Positions 1-7,299 of a stretch of DNA of 9,090 nucleotides are shown in pieces. The stretch is taken from NCBI GenBank assembly GCA_937960755.1, contig CALGOL010000619.1:1-9090 (forward strand), given 5' to 3'. The notes under the pieces are model-generated. The model made no database searches. It saw nothing but the letters and a program-made list of their open reading frames with translations, and was not told the origin of the DNA. This DNA comes from an uncultured Azospirillum sp. (GTDB lineage: Bacteria > Pseudomonadota > Alphaproteobacteria > Azospirillales > Azospirillaceae). How positions within the stretch are numbered: position 1 is the stretch's first letter; the number at the start of each line of letters is the position of its first letter. A program made the position numbers and the translations under genes.

Positions 1-89
1 GCCGCCGCGAAATCCCCGCGCCGCAAGGCGTCCTGGCCGTCGACAGCCAGACGGCGCGGCGGCGCGGCGCCGCCATTAGCTTCAACCAT
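1..89 (-). CDS. N-terminal fragment of an unidentified protein, cut by the window edge
   Basis: An open frame starts with ATG at 89-87 on the minus strand and runs without a stop off base 1, giving 29 complete codons. The start overlaps the last 8 bases of the GT61 gene (ATGGTTGA shared by start and stop), a usual arrangement for translationally coupled genes. After a short Ala/Pro/Arg stretch the peptide reads LAVDGQDALRRGDFAA, which looks like the first amphipathic helix of a TPR-type repeat; that resemblance is weak and is inference. No clear Shine-Dalgarno is visible, as expected if ribosomes re-initiate from the upstream gene. A competing ATG at 76-74 in another frame gives a less protein-like, Arg-rich peptide. 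Function is unknown; its place suggests the same glycan pathway. Confidence 0.5.
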   Translation of the reverse strand, partial: MVEANGGAAPPRRLAVDGQDALRRGDFAA

Positions 90-1281
90 GGCGGTCGCGC
101 AGCGCTTGCGCCGTCATTTCCGCCACCCGGTCGCCGTCGGCGACCATCGACACCGTCGGCCGGTCTTCCCGACAGATCACCCGGCCGTAAGGCAAACCGC
201 CGACATTGGCCTGCATCCAATAGAGCGCCGAAGCGTTGCTCGCCGGAACCAGTTCGACAAACGGCGTTCCCGGACGGCAAAAGGCGATGCTGGCGTTGGC
301 CGCGCCGTGAGGCGCCACGACGATTTCGGCCGCCGCGAAGGCGCTCACCTGCTCCTCCAGCGACATGCGGCCTGGAACGATCAGCTCAAAGCCCAAGGGG
401 GCCAGCTTCTCCATCAGCGCCGTCTCGTTGGAGACGATGCGCGCCTTGGCGTCCTGGCGGGAAACATAGATTCGCCGCCGCGGGCCGCCGCGGTCGGCGT
501 TGGGAAACACGCCGAACAATGTGCGGCGCAGCCATTCCACTTGCCGGGCCGTCACCGTGCCGGGGTCGAGAAACGACGGGAAATACAGTTTCCGAAACCG
601 GGTCAACCGATGGTTCAACGGCAGAATGGGATTCGACAACCCCATGCGCTCCAGCACGCCGGTATGGAACGGACGGAAGTCGGCCGACGACGTCGCCAGG
701 ATCATCTTGTCGAAATCGGCCAGATGCTCCCGGCACCAAAACCGGGTCAGCCCTTCAAAGATCCAATGGTAGTAGTTGTGGTGAACGAAGCGGCTGGCCA
801 GCAGCAGACAAGGCGCGTCCACCGTCAGGTCGGGGGCGCCGTCCTCGGTGACTTTGACCAGCGTCTCTTGATCGCCGCAGCGGACGGGCGCGCATTCCCC
901 CATCAACCGGGCCAAATATTCGCCGCTGGTCCGATTGTGGAACGATTCCGCCAGCGCCACCCCGTCGTCGACGAATACGGTGAACGGATTGGACGGAACG
1001 GGATAGCGGGTGAACTTCTCCACCGTCGCGTCCGGCAGGGTGGCGATGAAGGTTTCGCTATGGCGCGCGACATGGCGGCGCAAGTCGATGGTCGCCGCCG
1101 ACACCTGCCCCGGCGCCGTCAGCGGATCGTCGTCAAAAACATAGCGCGGGGGCGGATGGACCGTCTCGCCGGCGGGATAGGCGATCCAGCGGGTCGGCGC
1201 CGCGGGATCCAGCAGTCCGGGCGAAGCGACCCGCCGACAAAAGCGCGCGGCGTCGAGGAACTCGTAACTGCGCAAGCCCAT
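82..1281 (-). CDS. GT61-family (DUF563) glycosyltransferase
   Basis: A cytosolic or membrane-associated sugar transferase, probably acting on surface polysaccharide, LPS or capsule; donor and acceptor cannot be read from sequence. Counting from the ATG at 1281, the family core is visible: HHNYYHWIFEGL at about 167-178, a central RRIYVSR (about 269-275) followed by a polar stretch and NE, then IVVAPHGAANASIAFCRPG (about 320-338) and PFVELVP. These YHW, RR.YvSR, PHGA and fvEl blocks are characteristic of GT61 enzymes. Length (399 aa) is normal for the family. There is no signal peptide or membrane helix. TTG at 1287 is an alternative start two codons upstream; a GGGA lies a few bases before it. 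The gene follows the GT8-like gene after about 40 bases on the same strand and overlaps the next gene, so the three look like one operon. Confidence 0.92.
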   Translation of the reverse strand: MGLRSYEFLDAARFCRRVASPGLLDPAAPTRWIAYPAGETVHPPPRYVFDDDPLTAPGQVSAATIDLRRHVARHSETFIATLPDATVEKFTRYPVPSNPFTVFVDDGVALAESFHNRTSGEYLARLMGECAPVRCGDQETLVKVTEDGAPDLTVDAPCLLLASRFVHHNYYHWIFEGLTRFWCREHLADFDKMILATSSADFRPFHTGVLERMGLSNPILPLNHRLTRFRKLYFPSFLDPGTVTARQVEWLRRTLFGVFPNADRGGPRRRIYVSRQDAKARIVSNETALMEKLAPLGFELIVPGRMSLEEQVSAFAAAEIVVAPHGAANASIAFCRPGTPFVELVPASNASALYWMQANVGGLPYGRVICREDRPTVSMVADGDRVAEMTAQALRDRHG

Positions 1282-1321
1282 GACCAATGCGTCCCAATAG
1301 CCAAGTTTTGAAAAACAGCCT

Positions 1322-2233
1322 TTACGAAGCTTGCGCCAGCAACCCGCGCCGCTCCAACTCTTCCAGATAGCGGCCGTCTTGATACAGCATGCCCAAAGGA
1401 CGATAGCGGGCGATCTTGTTCGAACCGGTCAGATGCATCAGGTCGATCGGGGTGTGCGGATAGACCGGCGCGCGCCATACCCCGTCGGCCCCGCGCACCG
1501 GAGCGGACAAGCTGCACATCCAGTTGCATGTCGCCGGCATCAGCCGGGCCCGGCCCAATTGATACACCACCATATTAAAGGTCAATTGCTCGCTAAGATG
1601 GTGGTAACCGCGCGTCGAAACCCGGGCCAGCCACTCCTTGAATTGGCCCCAATGGGGCAGGTCGGGGCGCATGCCGAAGAACCCGGTGTTGAGATAAGGC
1701 ATCGCCGCCGTCTGCTTGGCGACCGTCGGCCCCAGGATCTGCTCGGACAAAATCGCTTTGCCGGAAACGTAACGCTCGCTTTCGGCGACCTGGGTCAGGT
1801 GCGCGTAGGTGACGTCGATTTCCGGCGCGATCACCACCTCGCCGGCGGCCATGGCGTCCCGCGCCGCGTCCAGAAAGCCGAAGCCCTGCACCCACATGTC
1901 GGCGTCAAGGTGTACGTAATCACGGTGGCCAGGGAAATATTCCGGCAAAAACGGCCGGCAGAACTGCGCGCGCCAGAACGGGCTGGTCTTGTCGACATGC
2001 GCCGCCAGCCGCGGCTCCATCGGCGTCAACAGGTCGTCCCGCAGCGGCGAAATTTCATCGCAATGGTCTTGCGCCCATTCGCGCTGCGCGTCGGTCAGGC
2101 CGACGTCGATCAACCGCACCGCATAACGGCGACGGTCGCGACCGTCCAAGGACAGCAGCATCCCCGCCAGGAGGTCGAAGATGTTGCGGTCGGCGCAAAT
2201 AATCAGGCAGGTGACGTCAGAGGCGCCGGTCAT
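1322..2233 (-). CDS. GT8-like glycosyltransferase (GT-A fold, DxD)
   Basis: A predicted nucleotide-sugar-dependent glycosyltransferase of 303 aa. It opens with a hydrophobic strand (VTCLIICADRN) as expected for the first strand of a GT-A fold. The metal-binding motif is HLDADMW (Asp110-x-Asp112). Further on come PYLNTGFFGMR (about 179-189), an SEQLTFN helix (about 214-220) and a C-terminal HLTGSNK (267-273), the layout seen in GT8-type retaining transferases (DxD, NTG-, -EQ-, H..G..K). Assignment to GT8 proper rather than a sister DUF family is inference. The start is well supported: AGGA sits 7 bases before the ATG. It is the first gene of the minus-strand operon and is transcribed away from the gmhA-like gene, sharing a 228-base divergent intergenic region. 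The specific sugar is unknown. Confidence 0.87.
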   Translation of the reverse strand: MTGASDVTCLIICADRNIFDLLAGMLLSLDGRDRRRYAVRLIDVGLTDAQREWAQDHCDEISPLRDDLLTPMEPRLAAHVDKTSPFWRAQFCRPFLPEYFPGHRDYVHLDADMWVQGFGFLDAARDAMAAGEVVIAPEIDVTYAHLTQVAESERYVSGKAILSEQILGPTVAKQTAAMPYLNTGFFGMRPDLPHWGQFKEWLARVSTRGYHHLSEQLTFNMVVYQLGRARLMPATCNWMCSLSAPVRGADGVWRAPVYPHTPIDLMHLTGSNKIARYRPLGMLYQDGRYLEELERRGLLAQAS

Positions 2234-2461
2234 TCTTCTGTCCTGGATTGAATGCGAAAAGGGGCGTCGCGGCGGATCGCGGCAATCTAGTGAACCGCCG
2301 CCCGAATGGCTATAAATTATCTCAAGGCGATTCGCCCCGACGGGGGCCCGCCCGCGGCGGCCCGTCGGTTCGGCTGGCGCGACCCGCCCCGGTGGAGTAT
2401 TGAAAGGGCGACCAGAGCGCGTTCCCGGCGAGAGCCGCGACGCGACGCCGATATCAGGAGC
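2234..2461. promoter_or_regulatory. Divergent intergenic region between glycosyltransferase operon and gmhA-like gene
   Basis: This 228-base gap must carry the promoters for both directions. The only AT-rich patch is around 2306-2323, containing TATAAA at 2311-2316 on the plus strand, which could be a -10 element for the gmhA-like gene; no convincing -35 hexamer stands at the right distance. The rest is strongly GC-rich. The frame upstream of gmhA stays open back to an ATG at 2306, but that ATG has no ribosome site and the 52 extra residues are Arg/Pro-rich and unlike GmhA, so I treat this as a leader. Promoter placement is tentative. Confidence 0.3.
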
Positions 2462-3121
2462 ATGCCAAAGGTGACCTCAACCACTTCCGTCTCCGTCTCC
2501 GATGAGCGCGCCGCCCTGACGGCTTACGCCCGAGGCGTCTTCACGGCGTCTTTGGCCGCCAAGCAAGCGGTGCTGGAAGGCGACTGTCTTGACAGTCTGG
2601 CGGCGATAGCCGAACGGCTGGCCGCGGTTCTAGCCGGCGGCGGAAAGCTGATGATCTGCGGCAACGGCGGGTCCGCCGCCGACGCTCAGCATTTGGCGGC
2701 TGAATTGCTGGTGCGGCTGCGCCCGTCGGTCAATCGCCAGGGGTTGCCGGCCATTGCGCTGGCGATGGACAGCTCGACGCTCACCGCTTGCGGCAACGAC
2801 TATAGTTACGAAGCCTTGTTCGAGCGGATGGTGGACACCCTGGGCCAGCCCGGCGACGCTTTGCTGGGGATCACCACGTCGGGCCGTTCGCCCAACGTCG
2901 TCCGCGCGTTGCAGGCGGCGCGGCGGCGCGGGATCGTCGCTTTGGGCTTTCTCGGTCAAAATGGCGGTCCGGCGCTGGAGGACTGCGATTTGGCGTTCCT
3001 GGCGCCGTCGACGGAAACCGGCCGCGTCCAAGAAATCCATATCACGGCCGGGCACGCCTTAATGGAGATGGTGGAGAATTTGTTGTTGAAAGCAGGCTTC
3101 TTGCAGCTATCCCCGACGTAA
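2462..3121 (+). CDS. gmhA: Phosphoheptose isomerase (GmhA-like, SIS domain)
   Basis: Predicted cytosolic sedoheptulose-7-phosphate isomerase making D-glycero-D-manno-heptose 7-phosphate, the first step of the ADP- and GDP-heptose routes used for LPS core, capsule, S-layer or glycoprotein heptose. The 219-aa protein has the SIS hallmarks ICGNGGSAADAQH (65-77) and GITTSGRSPNVVRAL (136-150). The GmhA metal and catalytic residues are in place with the spacing of the E. coli enzyme: His77 and Glu81 (equivalent to His61/Glu65), and Gln190 and His198 (equivalent to Gln172/His180). This favours a true isomerase over the related DiaA, although DiaA-like proteins share the fold. Start: AGGAG at 2456-2460 lies only one base before the ATG at 2462, so GTG at 2471 (10 bases after AGGAG) is a serious alternative. 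The protein is about 20 residues longer than usual at its N terminus. A hairpin terminator follows. Confidence 0.87.
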   Translation: MPKVTSTTSVSVSDERAALTAYARGVFTASLAAKQAVLEGDCLDSLAAIAERLAAVLAGGGKLMICGNGGSAADAQHLAAELLVRLRPSVNRQGLPAIALAMDSSTLTACGNDYSYEALFERMVDTLGQPGDALLGITTSGRSPNVVRALQAARRRGIVALGFLGQNGGPALEDCDLAFLAPSTETGRVQEIHITAGHALMEMVENLLLKAGFLQLSPT

Positions 3122-3130
3122 AGGTCGTTC

Positions 3131-3169
3131 TCGTCGACGCCCGCCTTCACCCGCGTCGGCGATGTTTTT
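3131..3169 (+). terminator. Probable intrinsic terminator after gmhA
   Basis: TCGTCGACGC (3131-3140) pairs with GCGTCGGCGA (3153-3162) to form a 10-bp stem with one G-U pair and a 12-base loop, followed by TGTTTTT (3163-3169). It lies 10 bases after the gmhA stop, the expected place for a rho-independent terminator. The T-run is short and interrupted by one G, so partial read-through is possible. Confidence 0.5.
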
Positions 3170-3197
3170 GATTTCAGCTAACGCGACATGGACTGCA

Positions 3198-5348
3198 ATG
3201 ACGACCGCTTCTGCTGCTTGCGCACATACTGGACTGAGATGTTTGGTGGCCGTCGCCCAGAATTGCGGCGTCAACGTCTCTCTTGAACAGATGCTGCATG
3301 ATTTCGTGGTGGGCGCTCAAGAAATCGCATCAACCGATTTGGTGCGCATCGCCAAGCGCATCGGCCTGAAAGCCCGCAGCGCCGTCATGGATTGGGCGCA
3401 TTTACAAAAACTGGGGCAAGCGCTGCCGGCGATCTTGCGGCTGCGCAACGGCAATTCCATGCTGCTCGTCGGCTTCTCCAAAGCCGGCGACGTGCCTCTG
3501 GCGGTGCTGCGCGATCCCTTATCGACGGAAGAAGGCATGCTGGCGGTGGACCAGTTCCGCCTCGCCGAAGCATGGAGCGGCGAGGTGCTGCTGGTTAAGC
3601 GCGACTACGCCGCCACCGACGTGCAGCGCCCGTTCGGCTTCAGTTGGTTTCTTACCGAAATTGTCCGTCACAAGCGCTTGTTTATCGACATCGGCGTCGC
3701 GGCTTTGGTCTTGAGTTCGCTCAGCATCGCCATGCCGATGTTCATCCAGCTTATCCTTGATCGGGTGCTGGTCCATGAAAGCCTGGGAACCCTATACGTG
3801 CTGGTCGCCGGCTTGGTGCTGGTGATCTTATTTGAAACATCGTTCAGTTATCTGCGGCAGTACACGGTCATGTTCGCGTCGCGAAAAATCGACGCCCGCA
3901 TCAACGTTGCGATTTATAACAAGCTCATCAGCCTGCCGATGCACTTCTTTGAGAAGACCCCGGCGGGCATGACCCTAAAGAACATGTCTCAGGCGGAGCG
4001 TATCCGCAACTTTCTGACCGGGCAGCTTTTCGGGGCCATGCTCGACAGCGTGGCGCTGCTGTTTTTGATTCCGACAATGTTCTTGTTCCACCCCTTCCTG
4101 GCGCTGATCGTCATGGGCTACGCTCTGACGATCGGCTTGGTGGTGGGGTGCGTCATTCCTCTGCTGAAAAGCCGGTTCACCAAGGTGTACAATGCGGAAG
4201 TGAAAATGAATTCGATGCTCATCGAATCCATTCACGGCATGCGCACCATCAAATCGCTGGCGCTGGACGCGCGGCAGCGCAAGGAGTGGGACCATCGGGT
4301 CGCCCATACCGCCCGGCTGCGCTTCGACGTGCAAAAGCTTGCCCTGATCGCTCAATCGCTGGTCCAGCCGCTGGAAAAGCTCATGACCGCCACCGTTATC
4401 GGCGTCGGTTGCTTTCTGGTCTTGGAAAAAGAACTGCAAGTCGGCGGTTTGATCGCCTTCTACATCATCTCCGGCCGCGTCATCGGCCCTCTGGTGCAGA
4501 TTTCGCAACTTATCCAGCAATATCAGGAAGTTTCGCTGTCCATCAACATGATGGCGACGATCATGAACCATCCGGCGGAAGAGGCGAACGGCCACGGCCT
4601 GCGCACGCCTTTGCGGGGCTTGGTGGAATTTTCCGACATCCGATTCCGTTACGAAGCCAGTCTGCCGCCAGCGCTGGACGGCGTTTCATTCCGTATCCCT
4701 GAAGGAACGATATTCGGGATTATGGGGCGCTCCGGCTCAGGCAAGACCACCATCACCCGATTGCTGCAAAAACTGCATACGCCGCAAGAAGGGCTCATCA
4801 AGATCGACGGGTTTGATTTGCGGGAAATCGCTCTCGACCACCTGCGCTCCAGCATTGGCGTCGTCTTGCAGGAAAATTTCCTGTTTCATGGGACGATATT
4901 CCAGAATATTTCCGCAGCACGACCCAGCGCCACGCTTGAAGAGGTGATGCGCGCCGCCCGTCTCGCCGGCGCCGACGAATTCATCGAGCGCCTGCCCAAA
5001 GGCTTCGACACGGTGCTTGAGGAAGGCTCGGCCAATCTGTCGGGCGGCCAGCGTCAACGGCTGGCCATCGCCCGCGCGCTGCTCACCGATCCGAAAATTC
5101 TCATCCTCGACGAAGCGACCAGCGCTCTGGATGCGGAAAGCGAAGCGATCGTACAGGCTAATCTGATGAACATCGCCAAAGGGCGCACCGTAATCATCAT
5201 CTCCCACCGGCTGTCCACCCTGGTTCCGGCGCACAACATCATGGTGCTGGACCGAGGCCGTATCGTCGATATCGCGCCACACGCCGAGTTGGTGCAGCGC
5301 TGCTCAATCTATCAGCAGCTTTGGCACCAGCAAAACCGTCACATATAA
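3198..5348 (+). CDS. Type I secretion ABC transporter (HlyB/LapB-like) with degenerate C39 domain
   Basis: Inner-membrane ABC exporter that drives ATP-dependent secretion of RTX-type proteins straight to the outside, together with a HlyD-type adaptor and an outer-membrane channel. Counting from ATG 3198 (716 aa), residues 1-140 form a C39-peptidase-like domain. In the peptidase motif the catalytic Cys is Thr (Thr11 in HTGLRC) and the catalytic His position is Ser (Ser87 in GNSMLLV), so it should bind substrate rather than cleave it, as in HlyB. About six membrane helices follow between 160 and 436. The nucleotide-binding domain has Walker A GRSGSGKTT (510-518), Q-loop Gln558, LSGGQ (614-618), Walker B ILILDEA (634-640, catalytic Glu639) and H-loop His670. 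An upstream ATG at 3162 lies in the foot of the gmhA terminator hairpin and lacks a ribosome site; 3198 has a weak GGA five bases upstream and gives an N terminus matching HlyB length. It is followed by the hlyD-like gene after 15 bases. Confidence 0.94.
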   Translation: MTTASAACAHTGLRCLVAVAQNCGVNVSLEQMLHDFVVGAQEIASTDLVRIAKRIGLKARSAVMDWAHLQKLGQALPAILRLRNGNSMLLVGFSKAGDVPLAVLRDPLSTEEGMLAVDQFRLAEAWSGEVLLVKRDYAATDVQRPFGFSWFLTEIVRHKRLFIDIGVAALVLSSLSIAMPMFIQLILDRVLVHESLGTLYVLVAGLVLVILFETSFSYLRQYTVMFASRKIDARINVAIYNKLISLPMHFFEKTPAGMTLKNMSQAERIRNFLTGQLFGAMLDSVALLFLIPTMFLFHPFLALIVMGYALTIGLVVGCVIPLLKSRFTKVYNAEVKMNSMLIESIHGMRTIKSLALDARQRKEWDHRVAHTARLRFDVQKLALIAQSLVQPLEKLMTATVIGVGCFLVLEKELQVGGLIAFYIISGRVIGPLVQISQLIQQYQEVSLSINMMATIMNHPAEEANGHGLRTPLRGLVEFSDIRFRYEASLPPALDGVSFRIPEGTIFGIMGRSGSGKTTITRLLQKLHTPQEGLIKIDGFDLREIALDHLRSSIGVVLQENFLFHGTIFQNISAARPSATLEEVMRAARLAGADEFIERLPKGFDTVLEEGSANLSGGQRQRLAIARALLTDPKILILDEATSALDAESEAIVQANLMNIAKGRTVIIISHRLSTLVPAHNIMVLDRGRIVDIAPHAELVQRCSIYQQLWHQQNRHI

Positions 5349-5363
5349 CGGGACGTATTCGCC

Positions 5364-6731
5364 ATGAGCGCGCCGCAATTGTCGCTTCGCATCGGCAAAA
5401 AAAATGAGATCGCCGACGTCATCAACGAATACCAGCAAGACACGACCGAAATCGACGGCGAGCGCTATCCGCTGTTGGCCCGCTCGTCGCTGTACGTCCT
5501 GGCGGTCATGGTGGTGTCGGCCGTCATCTGGTCCACGATCGCCAGCCTTGACCGGGTGGTTTCCGCCCGCGGACGCCTCGTCTCCACCGAAGCCAGCCTC
5601 GTGGTGCAGCCGCTGGAGACCTCCATCATCAAAGGCATCAACGTCAAAGTCGGCGATATCGTCACCCCGAAAACCATTCTGGCCACCCTTGACCCGACCT
5701 TCATCCAGGCCGACTACGACCAATTGCGCGCCAAGCTCCTCAGCCTCGACGCCCAGATCCAGCGGCTGGAGGCGGAGTACGCCGCCCGTCCCTACAACGT
5801 CGCCATAAGCGACGACGGCGAATTGGAAGGGGCGACCTATCGCCAGCTTCAGATGTCGCTTTGGCAAGAACGCAACGCCCAATACCGTTCACAGATGCAA
5901 AGCTACGCCGAGCGCATCGCGCGCTTGGAAGCCAACCTCGCCACCCGCGACGCCGAACTGGTTTTGCTGCAAAACCGGTGGGACATCATGCGAGAGGTCG
6001 AAGGCATGCGCATGACGCTGGAGGCCAATCAAACCGGCAGCCGGCTCAACTCGCTCGCCGCCCGCGACGCGCGATTGGAAATTGAACGCAATCAGGCGCT
6101 GACAAAACGCGACATCGCCGAAACCCAGCATGAGCTGCAGGCGTTGCGCGCGGATCAAAACGCCTTCATTCAGCAATGGCAAGGTCGGATCGTCGAGGAA
6201 TTGGTCGGGCGGCGCAATGAGCGGGATTCCATCGCTGAACAGATGAATAAAGCACGCAAACGCCAAGATTTGGTCAGCCTGTCGCCGGCGGTCGACGCGG
6301 TCGTGCTTGATATCGCCAATCGCTCCGTCGGCTCGGTGATTAACGCGGCCGAGCCCTTGTTCACGCTGGTGCCGCTAGGAGCCCCTCTGGAGGTCGAAGT
6401 GCAAATCGATTCCAAGCAACTGGGGCAGATTAAAGTCGGCGACGTCGTGGCGATCAAACTCGACGCCTATTCTTTTCAAGAGTTTGGCAAGCTGGCGGGC
6501 GAGGTGCGGACGATCTCGGAAGACGCGTTTAACGGCGCCGGCGGGCAGGCCAGCTATTACCGAACCCGTATCCGCCTGACCAAAGCCTCCCTCGACAAAG
6601 CGCCGGAGAACTTCCGCTTGGTGCCGGGCATGCCGTTGGTGGCGGAAATCAAAGTCGGCGAGCGCACCGTGCTGGAATACCTCACCCTTCCGTTGACCCG
6701 CGGCCTGACGGAAAGCATGCGTGAACCATGA
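5364..6731 (+). CDS. HlyD-family type I secretion periplasmic adaptor subunit
   Basis: Membrane-fusion protein linking the ABC transporter to a TolC-like outer-membrane channel. The 455-aa protein has a short cytosolic N terminus (1-40), one membrane anchor at about 41-60 (SSLYVLAVMVVSAVIWSTIA), the first half of a lipoyl/barrel-sandwich domain (about 79-112, with VQPLETSIIKGINVKVGDIV), and a long heptad-rich helical hairpin (about 113-290). The returning lipoyl half is SPAVDAVVLDIANRSVGSVI. A beta-barrel region follows at about 340-390 (VEVQIDSKQLGQIKVGDVV). The end, RTVLEYLTLPLTRGLTESMRE, is the typical HlyD/PrtE/LapC tail. Length is normal. GGGA ten bases before the ATG is a weak ribosome site. 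The gene sits 15 bases after the ABC gene and is surely co-transcribed. No TolC-type gene follows, so the channel is probably encoded elsewhere. Confidence 0.95.
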   Translation: MSAPQLSLRIGKKNEIADVINEYQQDTTEIDGERYPLLARSSLYVLAVMVVSAVIWSTIASLDRVVSARGRLVSTEASLVVQPLETSIIKGINVKVGDIVTPKTILATLDPTFIQADYDQLRAKLLSLDAQIQRLEAEYAARPYNVAISDDGELEGATYRQLQMSLWQERNAQYRSQMQSYAERIARLEANLATRDAELVLLQNRWDIMREVEGMRMTLEANQTGSRLNSLAARDARLEIERNQALTKRDIAETQHELQALRADQNAFIQQWQGRIVEELVGRRNERDSIAEQMNKARKRQDLVSLSPAVDAVVLDIANRSVGSVINAAEPLFTLVPLGAPLEVEVQIDSKQLGQIKVGDVVAIKLDAYSFQEFGKLAGEVRTISEDAFNGAGGQASYYRTRIRLTKASLDKAPENFRLVPGMPLVAEIKVGERTVLEYLTLPLTRGLTESMREP

Positions 6732-6875
6732 CGACGCTCCCCCCGCCAACTTCACGCATTCTTGTAAATACGAAAAGAGCGTAAAACAGAACGAGTGGCG
6801 GGGTCGCCCGGAAACGGCATGTAAAAAGGGCCGCCTCGCCATATAAAAAATTAGCACCTCAATGAGAGACGAATA
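6732..6875 (+). promoter_or_regulatory. AT-rich intergenic region with possible promoter and hairpin
   Basis: This 144-base gap separates the secretion pair from the small helical protein and the protease. TATAAA at 6842-6847 resembles a -10 element and lies about 28 bases before the next start codon; the sequence 17 bases upstream (ATGTAA) is a poor -35. TGGCGGGG (6796-6803) can pair with CCTCGCCA (6834-6841) through 8 bp with one G-U pair, but no T-run follows, so it is not a standard terminator. The region may let the downstream genes be expressed separately from the transporter genes. Confidence 0.25.
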
Positions 6876-7283
6876 ATGGCGTTGACGATTTCCGCTTCAT
6901 GGGGGGAGACGATTGATAAAATCTCTATTCTAGAGATTAAGTCGGCGCGAATCAGCGATCCGAACAAGCTTGTGAACATCAAGCGGGAGCTGGAGGCGCT
7001 AAACGCCATCGTCGCCGAAGCTGGAGGCTTATCAACTGAAGCGGCGATTCAGGCGGCGGCGCTGGCGATGGTCAACGCCGAACTCTGGGATATTGAGAAC
7101 TCTATCCGTCATTATGAAAAAAATGGCGATTTTGGCGCGGATTTCATCGCCCTTGCGCGTTCCGTCTATCAAACCAATGATCGGCGCGCCGCCTTAAAAC
7201 GCGAGATTAATCTTATGATGGAATCCTCGCTAATCGAAGAAAAGTCCTATAGCCTTCCGACCGAAGAAAAGGTTATAAAATAA
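6876..7283 (+). CDS. Small helical protein, DUF6165-like
   Basis: A 135-aa soluble, mostly helical protein of unknown function with no signal peptide, membrane segment or cysteine. The N-terminal block SWGETIDKISILEIKSARI followed by DPNKLVNIKRELEALN resembles the conserved start of proteins I recall as DUF6165 (GE.iDK..ILeiK..ri.d..k..n...El..L); that family name is from memory and needs a profile search. The middle (about 50-105) is Ala-rich and amphipathic (ELWDIENSIRHYEKN), and a second helix has ALKREINLMMESS. ATG 6876 is preceded by GAGAGACGA, an acceptable ribosome site. It sits between the secretion genes and the protease, whose apparent start lies only 16 bases after its stop, so the two are probably translationally coupled. 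It does not look like a serralysin inhibitor (those are exported beta-barrels). A chaperone-like or glycan-related role is possible but unproven. Confidence 0.82.
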   Translation: MALTISASWGETIDKISILEIKSARISDPNKLVNIKRELEALNAIVAEAGGLSTEAAIQAAALAMVNAELWDIENSIRHYEKNGDFGADFIALARSVYQTNDRRAALKREINLMMESSLIEEKSYSLPTEEKVIK

Positions 7284-7299
7284 CTGATTAGGTCGGCGC

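Noticed and set aside
88..1311. Long plus-strand open frame (about 407 codons) opposite the GT61 gene
   Set aside because: Arg/His/Gln-rich peptide typical of antisense GC-rich coding DNA; the minus strand carries all GT61 motifs.
1331..2251. Plus-strand open frame (about 306 codons) opposite the GT8-like gene
   Set aside because: Low-complexity Arg/Gln/His composition, no family motif, and full overlap with a convincing glycosyltransferase.
2306..2461. 52-codon N-terminal extension of the gmhA-like protein
   Set aside because: No ribosome site before ATG 2306, and the sequence is Arg/Pro-rich and unlike GmhA. An AGGAG sits just before the ATG at 2462, and the protein from there is close to family length.
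3975..4595. Minus-strand open frame inside the ABC transporter gene
   Set aside because: His/Asp/Gln-rich shadow of the membrane domain; the plus frame has transporter features along its whole length.
6796..6841. Hairpin between the hlyD-like gene and the small helical gene as an intrinsic terminator
   Set aside because: The stem is only 8 bp with a 30-base loop and the bases after it are A-rich, not T-rich, on the plus strand.
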